Counted from the stretch's first letter, positions 8,540-16,316 are shown. The stretch: DNA of 64,000 nucleotides from UBA4729 sp038236865 (GCA_038236865.1 JBBRZI010000003.1:23872-87871), one strand, 5' to 3'. The notes: generated by a model from the letters alone, not told the origin. Numbers and translations are program-made.

Positions 8540-9133
8540 ATGCAACCGTCCCGTCTATCCACCACGATTGGTAAATACGCGATGCGGCTCGTTAGTTCGC
8601 TCGATGGGCTCCAAATTCGCCCCAACCGTCCCGTTGCCGGTGGGCGTCGCTCCCCATTAAAACACCTGCCAGCCAGCCAAGCGACTGTACCAAATCAAAC
8701 CGCCACTGTCGCGGGCGAAAGCGGGCTCGATCAGCTACGAGGCATTGTCGAAATGTCGCACCCTACGCTCGCCAAAGCCAGTGCCATTTTCCCGTTCGAC
8801 CTTTTCCCCGACACGCTGACGATTGACCGCCAGAAATTGACCGTCGTCCACCGCTCATTCTTTAACATTGAGCAGACTGTATGCGTCCAATTGGCCGATG
8901 TTACCAACATCCAGGCTAATGTTGGCCCGTTTTTTGGCGCTCTGACCATTTCATCAGAGCACTTCATAAATAATACCCAAACGATAAAGTACGTCAGCCG
9001 CCGAAATGCCATAATGATTCAGCACCTGCTGCAAGGCATGATTATCGCCCACAAGGAGCACATCGACCTGAATCAAATCGGCGATAAAGAGCTACTTAGG
9101 CTGCTCGATGATCTCGGCAGTGGCAAAGTCTAG
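8540..9133 (+). CDS. Hypothetical protein with PH-like domain
   Basis: 197 residues. The N-terminal ~55 residues are basic and probably disordered; from about residue 80 there is a beta-rich segment (FPFDLFPDTLTIDRQKL.., LADVTNIQAN..) ending in a C-terminal amphipathic helix. The strand pattern resembles bacterial PH-like domains, but this is only a fold-level impression. Shine-Dalgarno GAGGAG lies 6 nt before the ATG. No membrane helix. Confidence 0.55.
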   Translation: MQPSRLSTTIGKYAMRLVSSLDGLQIRPNRPVAGGRRSPLKHLPASQATVPNQTATVAGESGLDQLRGIVEMSHPTLAKASAIFPFDLFPDTLTIDRQKLTVVHRSFFNIEQTVCVQLADVTNIQANVGPFFGALTISSEHFINNTQTIKYVSRRNAIMIQHLLQGMIIAHKEHIDLNQIGDKELLRLLDDLGSGKV

Positions 9134-9246
9134 CGACGCGCGATTAGATATAGCGGCTCGGGGAGCAACAAAGATAGCTCCGGTTCGGGCAGCGCGCCGT
9201 CTGATAATTTATAATCTGAATCTGACACGCTAGCTGGGGTGGTGCA

Positions 9247-10212
9247 TTAGAGCCAGCGTTTGAGCCTAAAGTACCGATACATCCCCAGCGCCATAAGCAA
9301 GGATAGCGTCACGAGAATCCCAAATGTAGTGTAGGGACCGAAGAACGTCCAGGCGCCAGTCTGAATACCACCCGGCAGCGGCACGTTCATGCCGTACAGT
9401 GTACCAACGACGGTTATCGGAATAGTAAACGTGAAAATGATTGTCAAAATCGCCAGTATGCCATTGGTGCGCTCGGTGCTAGTCGTAAAATCGGCGTCCT
9501 TATAAATCTCGACGGTTTCTTTGGCTTCCTCGATCTCTTCCCAGAGCCGGTAGACCGTCTTCATATTATTCGAGTGATACTTGGCCATGCTTTGGCCAGT
9601 AAATGAGTCGATTTGGTCGGCTAAGTCGCGCAGCACATTTTTTTGCGGGCCAATCACCCGCCGCAGCCGGACAATCTTTTGCCTGACTCGACCTATTTTT
9701 TGGGCATCAGAGGCATTGTTGTCGAACACCAAATCTTCGATTTCATCTAACTCGGCGACGACGATGTCGGTCATGTCCGAAATATTGTCGAGTAGTTGGC
9801 TAATCAGCGTGTACAGCAAATGGGCCGATCCCCGCTTGAAATAGGCTGGCGCAGCACCCGAAGTCTGGGCGCACTGCGCATACAGCTCCTCGATAACGGG
9901 GCTGCTGGCATTACGAATTGTGATCAGATAGTCTTTCCCTAAAAACACGCCGACCTGTCCGAGCAGGACTTTATCAGTTTGCGGATCAAAGACCGGAAAG
10001 TTTAGTATCAGAAACAAGTAGCCCGCTTCCCGCTCGACCTGCGTATGCTGGACTTTTTGAACACTCTCGGTCAAGTGAACCGGGTGTAAATGATAGTCAC
10101 GCTCGAGGCGCTCAAAGACGTCAGTATCGGGGCTTTGGACGTCGAGCCAGGTGACGCTGTTGTGTGTTTGGGTGTTTATTTGGGTCGTGTGTTTGGGTTC
10201 GGGGTTATCCAT
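9247..10212 (-). CDS. corA: CorA-family divalent cation transporter
   Basis: 321 residues with the usual CorA layout: soluble alpha/beta N-terminal domain, long helix (about 150-250), then two C-terminal membrane helices with the pore signature YGMN at 273-276. It forms a homopentameric Mg2+ (or Co2+/Ni2+) channel in the inner membrane. The loop after GMN is VPLPGG rather than the acidic MPEL type, which could affect ion choice. The -10 CATAAT is 10 nt before the ATG. Single-gene unit, minus strand. Confidence 0.9.
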   Translation of the reverse strand: MDNPEPKHTTQINTQTHNSVTWLDVQSPDTDVFERLERDYHLHPVHLTESVQKVQHTQVEREAGYLFLILNFPVFDPQTDKVLLGQVGVFLGKDYLITIRNASSPVIEELYAQCAQTSGAAPAYFKRGSAHLLYTLISQLLDNISDMTDIVVAELDEIEDLVFDNNASDAQKIGRVRQKIVRLRRVIGPQKNVLRDLADQIDSFTGQSMAKYHSNNMKTVYRLWEEIEEAKETVEIYKDADFTTSTERTNGILAILTIIFTFTIPITVVGTLYGMNVPLPGGIQTGAWTFFGPYTTFGILVTLSLLMALGMYRYFRLKRWL

Positions 10213-10362
10213 GTGCCCTTATATTATGATAAACCCCGGCAAAAAGACAGCGGTCAAACTGCTTTTGGTAGTCTTGGTACGAACCTGCCGCAAATGGCTG
10301 ATACAGCGGCAACCCCCTAGTTGGCCTGAGGCCTGGCTATTCATCGCATTTGTTATGATCCG

Positions 10363-10391
10363 TTGCACTTCGGGCTACTTCGTAGCATAGT
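10363..10391 (+). promoter_or_regulatory. Promoter of the pentapeptide/channel gene
   Basis: TTGCAC (10363-10368), 17-bp spacer, CATAGT (10386-10391), only 6 nt before the ATG at 10398, so transcription should start at or next to the start codon. Confidence 0.65.
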
Positions 10392-10397
10392 AGCAGT

Positions 10398-11438
10398 ATG
10401 TACGCCCCCCATACCCGCCTGGGAGATTATGTCTCAATTAGCAAGCGGCGTCGACACTTCCGTGACCGTTGGAACACCGAGGAAGGACAAGCGCTTAAGG
10501 AAGCTTTGCTCCCGGCCATTACCCTTGGCAAGGCAGCGGCGGTACGGCAACTGTTACAGTCTGGCCCTAAAAACTTTTTTGATGGCAGCTATGACCTGCG
10601 CGGGCTGCACTTCGTAAACTTCAAAATTGATCGCCCAGAAAACGAACTATTCCGAGGGGCCACGCTAAACTATTCTCGGCTGCGCGAATCTAGAATTACC
10701 CGGGCTGCCTTCGAGAGTACCTTTTGCAATTTCGTAGATTTAGTCCGCACTCATTTTGAGGATTGCTCATTTGTGCGGGCCACCTTTTTCTGTGCCACGC
10801 TCGAAGATTGCACATTTGAAAACTGCAATTTCCTCGACCGTGACACCTTTAGCAATTGCTCCTTTAAAAACGTTACGTTTCAAAACTGCTTTTTCGAAAC
10901 CGACATTTTTACTGATTGCGAATTTGATGAACGCACAACCATTGCCAACATTCGACAAGCCTCGCATCGCTTCAGTTATCTGCACGAATCGGCCAAGAAA
11001 TTCGACAATAGATATCTCTCAAGCTTCTACCAGGGTGTCCATGAAGCGTATGAAGCTGGGCACGCAGGCACCAAGTCTCGGCAATACATGTTTATGGAAA
11101 AACAGGCATACACTCGCCATAACACCCAATCCCGGTTACATAAGCTGACCCGCTTCTTCCTGGAATACACCAATGGCTACGGCATACGGCCGGTACGCGT
11201 ATTACTGAGCGCCGCATTCATCTTCGCGCTCTTCACGGCCATCTTTATTGCCCGGTTTGGTGCCGTCGGGTTCCTGGTGAGCGCCGGCGGGTTCTTCACT
11301 TTCGGAGCCGCTACCAGTCTGCTTGATACCGTGGGTCTCGGCTACCACATTATGTATGTTCTTGAAGCCTTTCTGGGCGTAACCAATATGTCGATATTTA
11401 TCGTTACGCTCACTAATTACTGGTCACTACTGAGGTAA
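10398..11438 (+). CDS. Pentapeptide-repeat protein fused to two-helix channel-like domain
   Basis: 346 residues. Residues about 60-185 are pentapeptide repeats of the A(D/N)LXX type but rich in Phe, Cys and Asn (DCSF, NCNF, NCSF, NCFF), forming a right-handed beta helix. A linker of about 70 residues (HRFSYLHES..) leads to two membrane helices (about 268-290 and 315-345) separated by a short pore-loop-like segment. This resembles the Ion_trans_2 layout of small K+ channels but lacks a TVGYG filter (GGFFTFGAAT instead). Function unknown; a gated channel or membrane-anchored scaffold are both possible. Confidence 0.7.
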   Translation: MYAPHTRLGDYVSISKRRRHFRDRWNTEEGQALKEALLPAITLGKAAAVRQLLQSGPKNFFDGSYDLRGLHFVNFKIDRPENELFRGATLNYSRLRESRITRAAFESTFCNFVDLVRTHFEDCSFVRATFFCATLEDCTFENCNFLDRDTFSNCSFKNVTFQNCFFETDIFTDCEFDERTTIANIRQASHRFSYLHESAKKFDNRYLSSFYQGVHEAYEAGHAGTKSRQYMFMEKQAYTRHNTQSRLHKLTRFFLEYTNGYGIRPVRVLLSAAFIFALFTAIFIARFGAVGFLVSAGGFFTFGAATSLLDTVGLGYHIMYVLEAFLGVTNMSIFIVTLTNYWSLLR

Positions 11439-11489
11439 TTCTGTCGAAAAAATAGCCTCAGGCAAGCTGGCCGTTACGGGGTTGGCCAG

Positions 11490-12059
11490 TCAGAACTTGA
11501 TGGGGATAACGACTTGGTCATCATTCCTAGCGAGTCCACTGGGGTTATCCTTGAGCAAGACTAAGCTACCTGTTGGGCTTGCGGTTGGCGGAAACGTCAG
11601 CTTAACCGAGAACGGGACCAGTGCGTTCGTTTGCCAATCGCCTAGCAATTGGGCTGGCACCTGGGCAATAATTTTACCGGTGCTGTCTTTAAGCTGAACT
11701 GGGAAACTAGCTTCAAACGACCAGCTACCGGGCACCTCCCCCACGACCGCGACCGGGCTAACCAGTCCTGTATTACTCTGTGGTGAAAATAGTTTAATCA
11801 GTATTCCCTTATTTGAGGTAAAGCTGTCACCCGTTCGCGACGGCAGTATATTTGTTGGTGACGCTTGCTTAGTGGCGGCCTTCAACTGGATAGTTACTAT
11901 CTTTACTTGTTCATCAAGCTTATCAATTCTGCGTTGCTGCCAGTAATATGTTCCTGCCACGGCGAGACCCAACGCCACTACCACCAAGATCTCCGCCAGT
12001 AGTTTGCTAAGAATTACCTGGCCGTTCATGTTTGAGTTGATTGATTTGCTAGTAGCCAT
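11490..12059 (-). CDS. Membrane-anchored Gmad2 immunoglobulin-like protein
   Basis: 189 residues: N-terminal membrane helix (about 18-40), short coiled linker, and a C-terminal domain (about 88-189) with LFSPQSNTGLVSP near its start and GEVPGSWSFEA, typical of Gmad2 Ig-like domains found in spore-germination and other cell-surface proteins. It is expected to face the outside. CTGACA-16-TACAGT stands upstream with the -10 only 7 nt from the ATG (leaderless-type). It is convergent with the pentapeptide gene. Confidence 0.7.
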   Translation of the reverse strand: MATSKSINSNMNGQVILSKLLAEILVVVALGLAVAGTYYWQQRRIDKLDEQVKIVTIQLKAATKQASPTNILPSRTGDSFTSNKGILIKLFSPQSNTGLVSPVAVVGEVPGSWSFEASFPVQLKDSTGKIIAQVPAQLLGDWQTNALVPFSVKLTFPPTASPTGSLVLLKDNPSGLARNDDQVVIPIKF

Positions 12060-12142
12060 ATTGATAACTGTAGCCTCTCGGCAGCGTTTGTCAGTGACTT
12101 ACGTTACAGGGCGAAGATTGACCGGCTGAGCAGTAGCCCTAG

Positions 12143-12928
12143 CTACGCAGAATATACAATTTCACGATTAGCGTTCATGTAACTCTTTAATTGTGGCCCA
12201 GCTTTTTTGGCGATGACTTCGGCAATACTGGGTATCAGTAACTCTTTGCCCGGGGCATAGCCAAGGCGGCTGAGGCTGTTGTTCGTAGCCCCTTCTTGAT
12301 TTCGCAGCAGCGCCCAACCGTCGTTGGCATATAAACTGGCTAACTCTCCTAGCTTGAACAGGTATTGAAGCTGTCGCCTAGTCTTTTCCTCTTCAGGATT
12401 ATCCTCAGTGTAGGCACTAACCACATTCATCCCGTCGGAAGTTGTTGCTGCATGCAAGGCTTTCACGACCGGTCTCACGTCAGTTTCGGCAAAATAGTGC
12501 AGTACCATGGTGGCAATAACAGCCTGGTACTTATCCGCTGCGCTTAAATCTCTGACGTTCCCAATCCGCGGTATGAAGTTCTTGTTTGGTATGCCGAGGT
12601 CACGGGCACGCTCCCGCGCCCAATCGAGTGCAATCTCGTCCGAGTCCATCGCCACTACCACGTGACCGTGCATTGCCAGGTACAGGGCGTTTTTACCCCT
12701 ACCGCAGCCCGCATCCAACACGTGTTTCGGCTCATTGCCGAGGAGTGGCATCGCTTCAAGAATTAGCCTGTCTGGCGAAACCGTGTCAAGTATGACTCCA
12801 CGTGATTGCATATAGGTCGGCGGAATCAGCGGATAACCCTCCACGCTCGTATCGTAACTTGGGTACGGCAGGCCAATGTTTGCGGCCATTACCTGCTCTG
12901 CTTCAGCCAGATTTAAATAGGGTTTCAT
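12143..12928 (-). CDS. Class I SAM-dependent methyltransferase, paralogue of 384-1226
   Basis: 261 residues with motif I VLDAGCGRGKNALYLA and VVAMD at strand 2; TehB-like group. It shares with the 384-1226 protein the SAM motifs, a post-motif LH-[FY]-F segment, the NPEEE segment and the C-terminal SIAE-[LV]-IAKK stretch, so the two are paralogues of one family. It begins 77 bp from a copy of the tRNA-fMet 3' end and reads away from that tRNA, exactly as the first copy does at its tRNA. Substrate unknown. No Shine-Dalgarno. Confidence 0.8.
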   Translation of the reverse strand: MKPYLNLAEAEQVMAANIGLPYPSYDTSVEGYPLIPPTYMQSRGVILDTVSPDRLILEAMPLLGNEPKHVLDAGCGRGKNALYLAMHGHVVVAMDSDEIALDWARERARDLGIPNKNFIPRIGNVRDLSAADKYQAVIATMVLHYFAETDVRPVVKALHAATTSDGMNVVSAYTEDNPEEEKTRRQLQYLFKLGELASLYANDGWALLRNQEGATNNSLSRLGYAPGKELLIPSIAEVIAKKAGPQLKSYMNANREIVYSA

Positions 12929-13001
12929 TCGTACTATTTAATCACTTTACGGGCTTTTAGTCAAGTATCAGACGAATCGTAAGTTACTCGCCACTCGTGA
13001 A

Positions 13002-13020
13002 TTAGTTGCGGGGACAGGAC
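13002..13020. repeat. Copy of tRNA-fMet 3' end (att-like)
   Basis: Eighteen of nineteen bases match 16241-16259, the 3' end of the initiator tRNA gene (16 bp, 13005-13020, are exact), in the same orientation. The segment between the two copies is about 3.2 kb. Confidence 0.7.
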
Positions 13021-13050
13021 AGCGCCCGTTCTGTTAGCCCGATCTCAGAA

Positions 13051-13094
13051 CCAAGAAAAGAGTCCCAGACTAGCTGAGGCTTTTTTCTTGGTTG
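13051..13094 (+). terminator. Hairpin with T-run next to att copy
   Basis: Outer stem CCAAGAAAA / TTTTCTTGG and an inner GAGTC..-GCTGAGGC region, ending in TTTTTT. The same CCAAGAAA..TTTTTTCTTGG frame is found behind the tRNA at 67-106. Read on the minus strand it begins CGCAACCA, a further partial copy of the tRNA-fMet 3' end. Confidence 0.5.
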
Positions 13095-13181
13095 CGTACG
13101 TACAATCAAATTGAAGTCTCATTAGTATGGAACCATTAAGATGGAACCAATTTCTCAAGTCGTCAGAGTCACAACTATAGG

Positions 13182-14099
13182 CTAGACGATACATTCCAGA
13201 ACTTTAGGCGCTACTTTGATACTTACTTTCGAATTCGCATCAATCGTAGATATCTCACCATCTAACTGCACTAAAATCTGCTTGATGCTACGAAAATGAA
13301 ATTCTTTTAATGACTGAGCATTCTCCAATCCGGCAGTTGAAGCGCTCAGCAATTTGAGTAAAAGCTTTATTTTATGACGTCGTTTGAAAATTGTGAGCTC
13401 AAATAAACCATCTGTATTCGATGCTGTAGGCGATAAGTTTAAAACCTTAGACATGATGCTTACATTGCTGAATATTACGCTATGATAGCTTCGCTGCCTG
13501 CCATTAACCATAATTTTAACTGGCCGCAGTACAAACAATGCCTTTGCCGCTATTATAAGTTCATTGAACCAATTGAGTTCAATCTTATTCAGCTCCTGGC
13601 CTACTTTAGGAGTAAGACCGAAACCAATATACGAATGGGCATAGCGTTTGAATTCCTTACCTCCTACCCTTGTGTTTAATTCAAGTAAGTCAATCTTCTT
13701 AGTTTTGTATGTACTAATCGCTTCACCAATGTCGCCTTTGTGTACATCATGGTAATGGTCATTGGCATTTCCTGCAGGAAGCAGTCCAGCAACCCCACCT
13801 GACCCTTCATTATTAGCTCGGACTATACCGTTTATTACCTCATGGTAGCCGCCATCTCCGCTGGCAGAAATAATTAATGGCCGCTGACTTGCCTTAGCAA
13901 GTTTATAAGCTAGCTCCTCCGCATGCCCCGCGTGTAATGTTGGAATAAGTCTTACGTTTTGGTCTGGATAGCGTTTACGGAGACCTGACTTAAGATCTTT
14001 AGCCATCGCCTTCCCATTGCCAGTACTGTTCGGGTTAAAAATGATCGAGATGCTACTGAAAGCATTCGTACGATTGCGGGCAGCCTTTGAAACTTTCAT
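13182..14099 (-). CDS. Diacylglycerol/lipid kinase family protein
   Basis: 305 residues of the DAGK catalytic family (YegS/DgkB type). Visible are the N-terminal nucleotide-binding FNPNSTGNGK (about 22-31), the catalytic-loop signature SGDGGYHEVINGI (about 79-91) and LLPAGNANDHYHD, the equivalent of the usual G-T-x-N-D-x-A-R segment. It would phosphorylate a membrane lipid with ATP. The DxA-R part is changed to DHYHD, so activity or substrate may differ. It follows two tiny membrane-protein genes by 10 bp and lies inside the tRNA-fMet island. Confidence 0.75.
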   Translation of the reverse strand: MKVSKAARNRTNAFSSISIIFNPNSTGNGKAMAKDLKSGLRKRYPDQNVRLIPTLHAGHAEELAYKLAKASQRPLIISASGDGGYHEVINGIVRANNEGSGGVAGLLPAGNANDHYHDVHKGDIGEAISTYKTKKIDLLELNTRVGGKEFKRYAHSYIGFGLTPKVGQELNKIELNWFNELIIAAKALFVLRPVKIMVNGRQRSYHSVIFSNVSIMSKVLNLSPTASNTDGLFELTIFKRRHKIKLLLKLLSASTAGLENAQSLKEFHFRSIKQILVQLDGEISTIDANSKVSIKVAPKVLECIV

Positions 14100-14109
14100 T
14101 TGTATACTC

Positions 14110-14223
14110 TTAATGATTAAAAATAAGATTTAATATCAGCGTTAATAACAAACTAATAATAATACTTGCAAGCCAAAAGACTTTTAAATAAACCCGCCCA
14201 GTTTGGTCGTTTTGTATCTTCAT
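14110..14223 (-). CDS. 37-residue single-helix membrane peptide
   Basis: ATG 14223 to TAA 14110 encodes 37 residues starting MKIQNDQTGRVYLKVF and continuing as one hydrophobic helix rich in Ile and Leu. The ATG overlaps the TGA of the preceding small ORF (ATGA), and the stop is 10 bp before the lipid kinase, so it looks like the middle gene of a three-gene operon. Function unknown. Confidence 0.5.
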   Translation of the reverse strand: MKIQNDQTGRVYLKVFWLASIIISLLLTLILNLIFNH

Positions 14224-14387
14224 ATACCGCTAGACATGTTTGCGTTTTGAGAGAAATGTACAATATTAATGCTTCCTGCTGTGGCTAAAACCGCGTGTAT
14301 TAGCGTGCCACCGATGTGAACTGGCAGGCCGGTAATGCATGAAAGAACCAATATACCGGCTATGATGAGTAACACTGTAATCCCCAA
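14220..14387 (-). CDS. Small two-helix membrane protein (Lmo0937-like pattern)
   Basis: About 55 residues if translation starts at TTG 14387 (LGITVLLIIAGILVLSC..). Two hydrophobic segments are separated by ITGLPVHIGGTLIHAV, which resembles the GGxIHxLLVIA centre of the Lmo0937/DUF5670 small membrane proteins; this match is by eye. There is no ATG; ATT or TTG must be used, which lowers confidence. The stop overlaps the next ATG, supporting a real reading frame. Confidence 0.4.
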   Translation of the reverse strand: MGITVLLIIAGILVLSCITGLPVHIGGTLIHAVLATAGSINIVHFSQNANMSSGI

Positions 14388-14560
14388 ACTTTTAGTAATA
14401 ATATTAGTCTATAGTAAGCGTTGTGTTAGGGTAGTAAATATTATTACAGCTATAAACTAGATACAGCCACTTAAACAAGGCCTAGTAGCCTTCTAATATT
14501 TATCCCGTTACATAGAAATGGTTGCCAAGGTACAGTCGAATTAGAACCGACTCATGTCTG

Positions 14561-15409
14561 TCAAGCTCCCGCTTTCTGCAACACTCGTTCTAAACTTTTA
14601 GGAACTTGGCTTTGCTCCTTGAGCCGAGCAGCGTAAGCTGCTGGACTCATCTTTAATGCCGTGTGGATTCGCTCGGTATTGTAATAGAAGATGGCCATTG
14701 CTACAGCCTCATGAAACCGTGCCAAATCTCTGTGCCTGTTTACGTTGCCGAGCTCTAGCTTGAAACCACAGAAGAACCGTTCCATGAAACCGTTCTGCCA
14801 CGGGCTGGCTCGCTTACTACAACTCAGTGTTATCTCCATACGCTGACACAGCTCCTGGTGTTTGTAGCTGAGATACTCAGAGCCTTGGTCAGAGTGCAGA
14901 ATAGCAGGCGCTGGGTACTTGCTAAGGGCATCCAGGACGGCGGCGAGCGTTAGCTCGCTACTGTGCCTGGTGCCGAGTCGCCAACCAACCACTTGCCTGG
15001 TTTCGAGATCCAGTACTACTGCCAAGTAATGTTCCTCACCACAAAAGCGCAGATGGGTGAAGTCTTGTACCCAAGCCCCAGCACTTGTCATGTGCCGGTA
15101 GCTTTGCCCGTTCTGAGGCTTAGTTTCGTCCCGGAATACCGCAAAGCGCTTCAGGGTATTTGGTGCGGCAGCTATCTCTGCTGGTGCAGAGGAGCTTCGC
15201 CGTTTCTTGCCAGGAACAGCAATGGTAATGCCAGCCAGTATTCGAATACGCCTAGCTTTCTTCTGACCCCAGCCAAGGTGGATGGCGAGCCGACGAACGC
15301 CGTAGAACGGATGCTCAGTGTGGGCAGAGAGCAATGTAGCAACGGCCTTCGCATCTTCGCTGTTTTGCTTGCTCGAAGTTCGGTAGTAGCTCGTCCTACT
15401 GACTTGCAA
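14561..15409 (-). CDS. IS3 transposase OrfB (DDE integrase domain)
   Basis: 282 residues in the shown frame, open further upstream to the frameshift site near 15470. An HTH_21-type N-terminal segment (HPFYGVRRLA) is followed by the rve catalytic core: first Asp in WVQDFTHL, second in LHSDQGSEY, Glu in GFMERFF, then the W/Y-rich C-terminus with YNTERIHTALK. All three catalytic residues are present, so the enzyme seems intact. It is probably made as an OrfAB fusion by -1 frameshifting rather than from its own start. The stop codon lies within the left terminal repeat. Confidence 0.9.
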   Translation of the reverse strand: MQVSRTSYYRTSSKQNSEDAKAVATLLSAHTEHPFYGVRRLAIHLGWGQKKARRIRILAGITIAVPGKKRRSSSAPAEIAAAPNTLKRFAVFRDETKPQNGQSYRHMTSAGAWVQDFTHLRFCGEEHYLAVVLDLETRQVVGWRLGTRHSSELTLAAVLDALSKYPAPAILHSDQGSEYLSYKHQELCQRMEITLSCSKRASPWQNGFMERFFCGFKLELGNVNRHRDLARFHEAVAMAIFYYNTERIHTALKMSPAAYAARLKEQSQVPKSLERVLQKAGA

Positions 15410-15459
15410 GGTTCGGGCAAACTTGTCGCGCCACCCTGGCTCGACTTCTTCCAGGATGG

Positions 15460-15741
15460 CTAGCCTTTTGGGCGCTGAGACTCGGCCGTAAACCTACCAA
15501 TGATGCGGTAGGCAATCTCTAACTCCTTCTTGAGCTTGTTGTTTTCTAGGATGAGGTTGCGATTACCATCTACAACCCCCTCACGCAGCCAGTAGTAGAT
15601 GCTTTTGCTGTTGATGCCGTATTGAGCGCTCGCTACGCTCACGCTCATGCCCTCATTACGTATTTTGGTTACAATCTCAGCTTTGAGCTGAGGGTCAATT
15701 GGTTTTCCTTTGGGCATGGTAAATACACGTAGTCCTTTCAT
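15460..15741 (-). CDS. IS3 transposase OrfA (helix-turn-helix)
   Basis: 93 residues (about 85 if started at MPKGKPIDP). Transposase_8-type HTH: LKAEIVTKIRNEG.., YGINSKSIYYWLRE, followed by a leucine-zipper-like helix ILENNKLKKELEIAYRI used for dimerisation. It ends at the TAG in the slippery region where OrfB begins in the -1 frame. Confidence 0.88.
   Translation of the reverse strand: MKGLRVFTMPKGKPIDPQLKAEIVTKIRNEGMSVSVASAQYGINSKSIYYWLREGVVDGNRNLILENNKLKKELEIAYRIIGRFTAESQRPKG
15466..15472 (-). promoter_or_regulatory. Programmed -1 frameshift heptamer of IS3
   Basis: On the coding strand C CCA AAA (CCCAAAA), a good X-XXY-YYZ slippery heptamer, two codons before the OrfA stop. Slipping back one base joins OrfA to the open OrfB frame (..PKRLAILEEVEPGWRD..). 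Confidence 0.7.
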
Positions 15742-15763
15742 GCACAGGGCTGACGCCCTGTGC
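15742..15763. repeat. Palindrome in IS3 leader
   Basis: CACAGGGC and GCCCTGTG around TGAC, just upstream of orfA inside the IS. It may block read-through translation from outside or shape the transposase promoter. Confidence 0.5.
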
Positions 15764-15834
15764 TTAGTATGCTAACAGATTACAGGCCAACCGGTTTAGA
15801 CTGTGTGTTGATTATATGGGGAGCCTGACACATG

Positions 15835-16204
15835 AGCATGCCTGCCGGATTGATTACCTTTACGCAATCTTCTGTAGAACCATAGAAGCAGCTAATTATT
15901 TTATCCGTGGGTAAGTTACTCATCAGTAACATACTATACTCGCTACAAAGTACATTAACCTGTTAAGATTCATACCTAGCAGGACTGGACGCAATTAACT
16001 TCTTAGCCAGTTCTAGGTAAACAAAAACCTCTGTTGATGTAACGAAGATAATAATGCTTATGGTTGGGGGGCAGGATCGCTGCACTCCTCCGCAAAAGCC
16101 TGCTCGGAATATATTCCTGCGCGGGCTTTTGCTACGCCGAACCGGTGACTACGATATTTTCTTGCGAAAATCTCTAGTCCCAGCTTCGCGTCTAGCTCGG
16201 AACT
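15835..16204. other. Non-coding rest of the island
   Basis: No ORF with start signals. A strong hairpin GCAAAAGCC / GGGCTTTTGC at about 16092-16131 with a 22-nt loop is the only clear structure. Confidence 0.4.
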
Positions 16205-16241
16205 AAAATAAAACACCCACCTTTCGGTGAGTGCTTTATTT
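16205..16241 (-). terminator. Terminator of tRNA-fMet
   Basis: Read on the minus strand directly after CCA: long stem AAAATAAAGCACTCACC / GGTGGGTGTTTTATTTT with a GAAA loop and a T-rich tail. Confidence 0.75.
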
Positions 16242-16316
16242 TGGTTGCGGGGACAGGACTCGAACCTGTGACCTCGTGGTTATGAGCCACGCGAGCTGCC
16301 GCTGCTCCACCCCGCG
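16242..16316 (-). tRNA. Initiator tRNA-fMet (CAT)
   Basis: 75 nt, CCA encoded. The 5' strand CGCGGGG and 3' CCCCGCA leave C1 and A72 unpaired, the hallmark of bacterial initiator tRNA. D-arm GAGC..GCTC, anticodon loop CTCATAA, T-arm CACAG-GTTCGAG-CCTGT. The anticodon stem is CGTGG/CCACG, so only two of the three conserved G-C pairs are present (position 29-41 is T-A). Confidence 0.95.

Larger units (their letters stand above)
14557..15830 (-). mobile_element. IS3-family insertion sequence
   Basis: About 1.27 kb. Imperfect terminal inverted repeats TGTCAAGCTCCC (14559-14570) and TGTCAGGCTCCC (reverse strand of 15819-15830) match 11/12. CATG stands on both outsides (14553-14556, 15831-15834), a possible 4-bp target duplication if the left end begins two bases earlier. 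It contains orfA and orfB in the IS3 arrangement. Confidence 0.85.
13005..16259. mobile_element. Putative small genomic island at tRNA-fMet
   Basis: Bounded by direct copies of the tRNA-fMet 3' end (13005-13020 and 16244-16259). It carries a three-gene membrane/lipid-kinase operon and an IS3-family element; composition is AT-richer than the flanks and few other genes fit. No integrase or recombinase of the tyrosine or serine type is present, so it would need help in trans or has decayed. Confidence 0.55.
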
